A program made the position numbers and the translations under genes. Positions 4,989 through 5,134 of a stretch of DNA of 5,134 nt are shown here, in pieces. Each line of letters starts with the position of its first letter. The stretch's first letter is position 1. The notes under the pieces are model-generated. The model was not told the DNA's origin and searched no databases. It saw only the letters and a program-made list of their open reading frames with translations. Origin of the DNA: an uncultured Prevotella sp. (GTDB taxonomy: Bacteria > Bacteroidota > Bacteroidia > Bacteroidales > Bacteroidaceae); assembly GCA_900765465.1 (NCBI GenBank), contig CAAFRM010000198.1, forward strand, positions 1 through 5,134, written 5' to 3'.

Positions 4989-5134
4989 ATGAAGACAATC
5001 ATTGCAGAAAAGCCATCCGTGGCACGTGAAATCGCCCGCATCGTAGGCGCGACAAAGAGAGAGGAAGGATATTTCGAGGGAGGCGGTTATGCCGTGACAT
5101 GGGCATTCGGACACCTCGTTCAGCTTGCCATGCC
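4989..5134 (+). CDS. topB: Topoisomerase III, N-terminal part (Exc homologue), runs off the window
   Basis: Only the first 48 codons and two bases are present; the frame is open to the window edge. The protein begins M-K-T-I-I-A-E-K-P-S-V-A-R-E-I-A, the classic start of the Toprim domain of bacterial type IA topoisomerase III. Glu7 would be the Toprim metal-site/general-acid glutamate. W-A-F-G-H-L-V at 38-44 is the next conserved topoisomerase III block. The enzyme cuts and passes single strands through a 5'-phosphotyrosine; the active tyrosine lies beyond this window. In CTnDOT the equivalent gene, exc, ends the excision operon, and the protein is a topoisomerase reported to be needed for excision in vivo. 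The gap of 55 bp from the preceding gene shows no terminator, so co-transcription is likely. TopB homologues also occur in other conjugative elements, but the context favours Exc. Confidence 0.93.
   Translation, partial: MKTIIAEKPSVAREIARIVGATKREEGYFEGGGYAVTWAFGHLVQLAM

Noticed and set aside
3302..5041. A 579-codon open frame on the minus strand opposite the DUF3945 gene and the topoisomerase start
   Set aside because: It is the antisense of two well-supported genes, has a leucine/phenylalanine/valine-rich low-complexity product expected from the complement of lysine/glutamate-rich codons, and matches no family I recognise.
1..5134. CRISPR array, tRNA, rRNA, insertion sequence or antibiotic-resistance gene
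   Set aside because: No spaced direct repeats, no cloverleaf or rRNA-like segment, no transposase or resistance protein was seen on either strand.

Overview
The window is the integration/excision end of a CTnDOT/CTnERL-type integrative conjugative element, so the host is most likely a gut Bacteroidales (Bacteroides, Parabacteroides or a relative). Three things point there: a 411-residue tyrosine recombinase that looks like IntDOT almost throughout, a gene order matching the CTnDOT excision region (int, small HTH genes, xis2c, xis2d, orf3, topoisomerase exc), and promoter-like boxes of the Bacteroides TAnnTTTG type. The identification rests on remembered family features; no search was run.

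Layout. 70-1305 (+) is the integrase, followed after 12 bp by a 120-aa RhuM-like protein (1318-1680, +). A perfect 18-bp hairpin (1697-1745) separates this pair from two minus-strand helix-turn-helix (HTH) genes that converge on it (2097-2390, then 1761-2066). A 207-bp divergent control region (2391-2597) follows. It holds a candidate promoter for each direction, a TACGTG-AGA-CACGTA inverted repeat just upstream of the rightward promoter, and a TTTGCCGCA element at both -7 boxes. Rightward comes the excision operon: xis2c (2598-2957), xis2d (2961-3311), a 533-aa DUF4099/DUF3945 protein (3332-4933), and the first 48 codons of a topoisomerase III (4989 to the window edge).

How it works together. 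The integrase does strand exchange at the att sites. Xis2c and Xis2d are small DNA-binding directionality factors that, in CTnDOT, are needed with IntDOT for excision. The topoisomerase (Exc in CTnDOT) and the DUF3945 protein are co-transcribed with them. In CTnDOT this operon is switched on by RteC at the end of a tetracycline-responsive cascade, and the inverted repeat here is a plausible RteC site.

The most notable point is the symmetry of the four HTH genes. Each divergent transcript carries a type A protein followed by a type B protein, and all four share the recognition-helix signature S-x-R-T-L-Q-x-x-R. This looks like an inverted duplication of a two-gene cassette in which one copy became the excisionase pair and the other has no role that I know of. 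The module is of a known kind; I see no wholly undescribed system, but the leftward HTH pair, the RhuM-like gene and several short shared leader motifs deserve a closer look.
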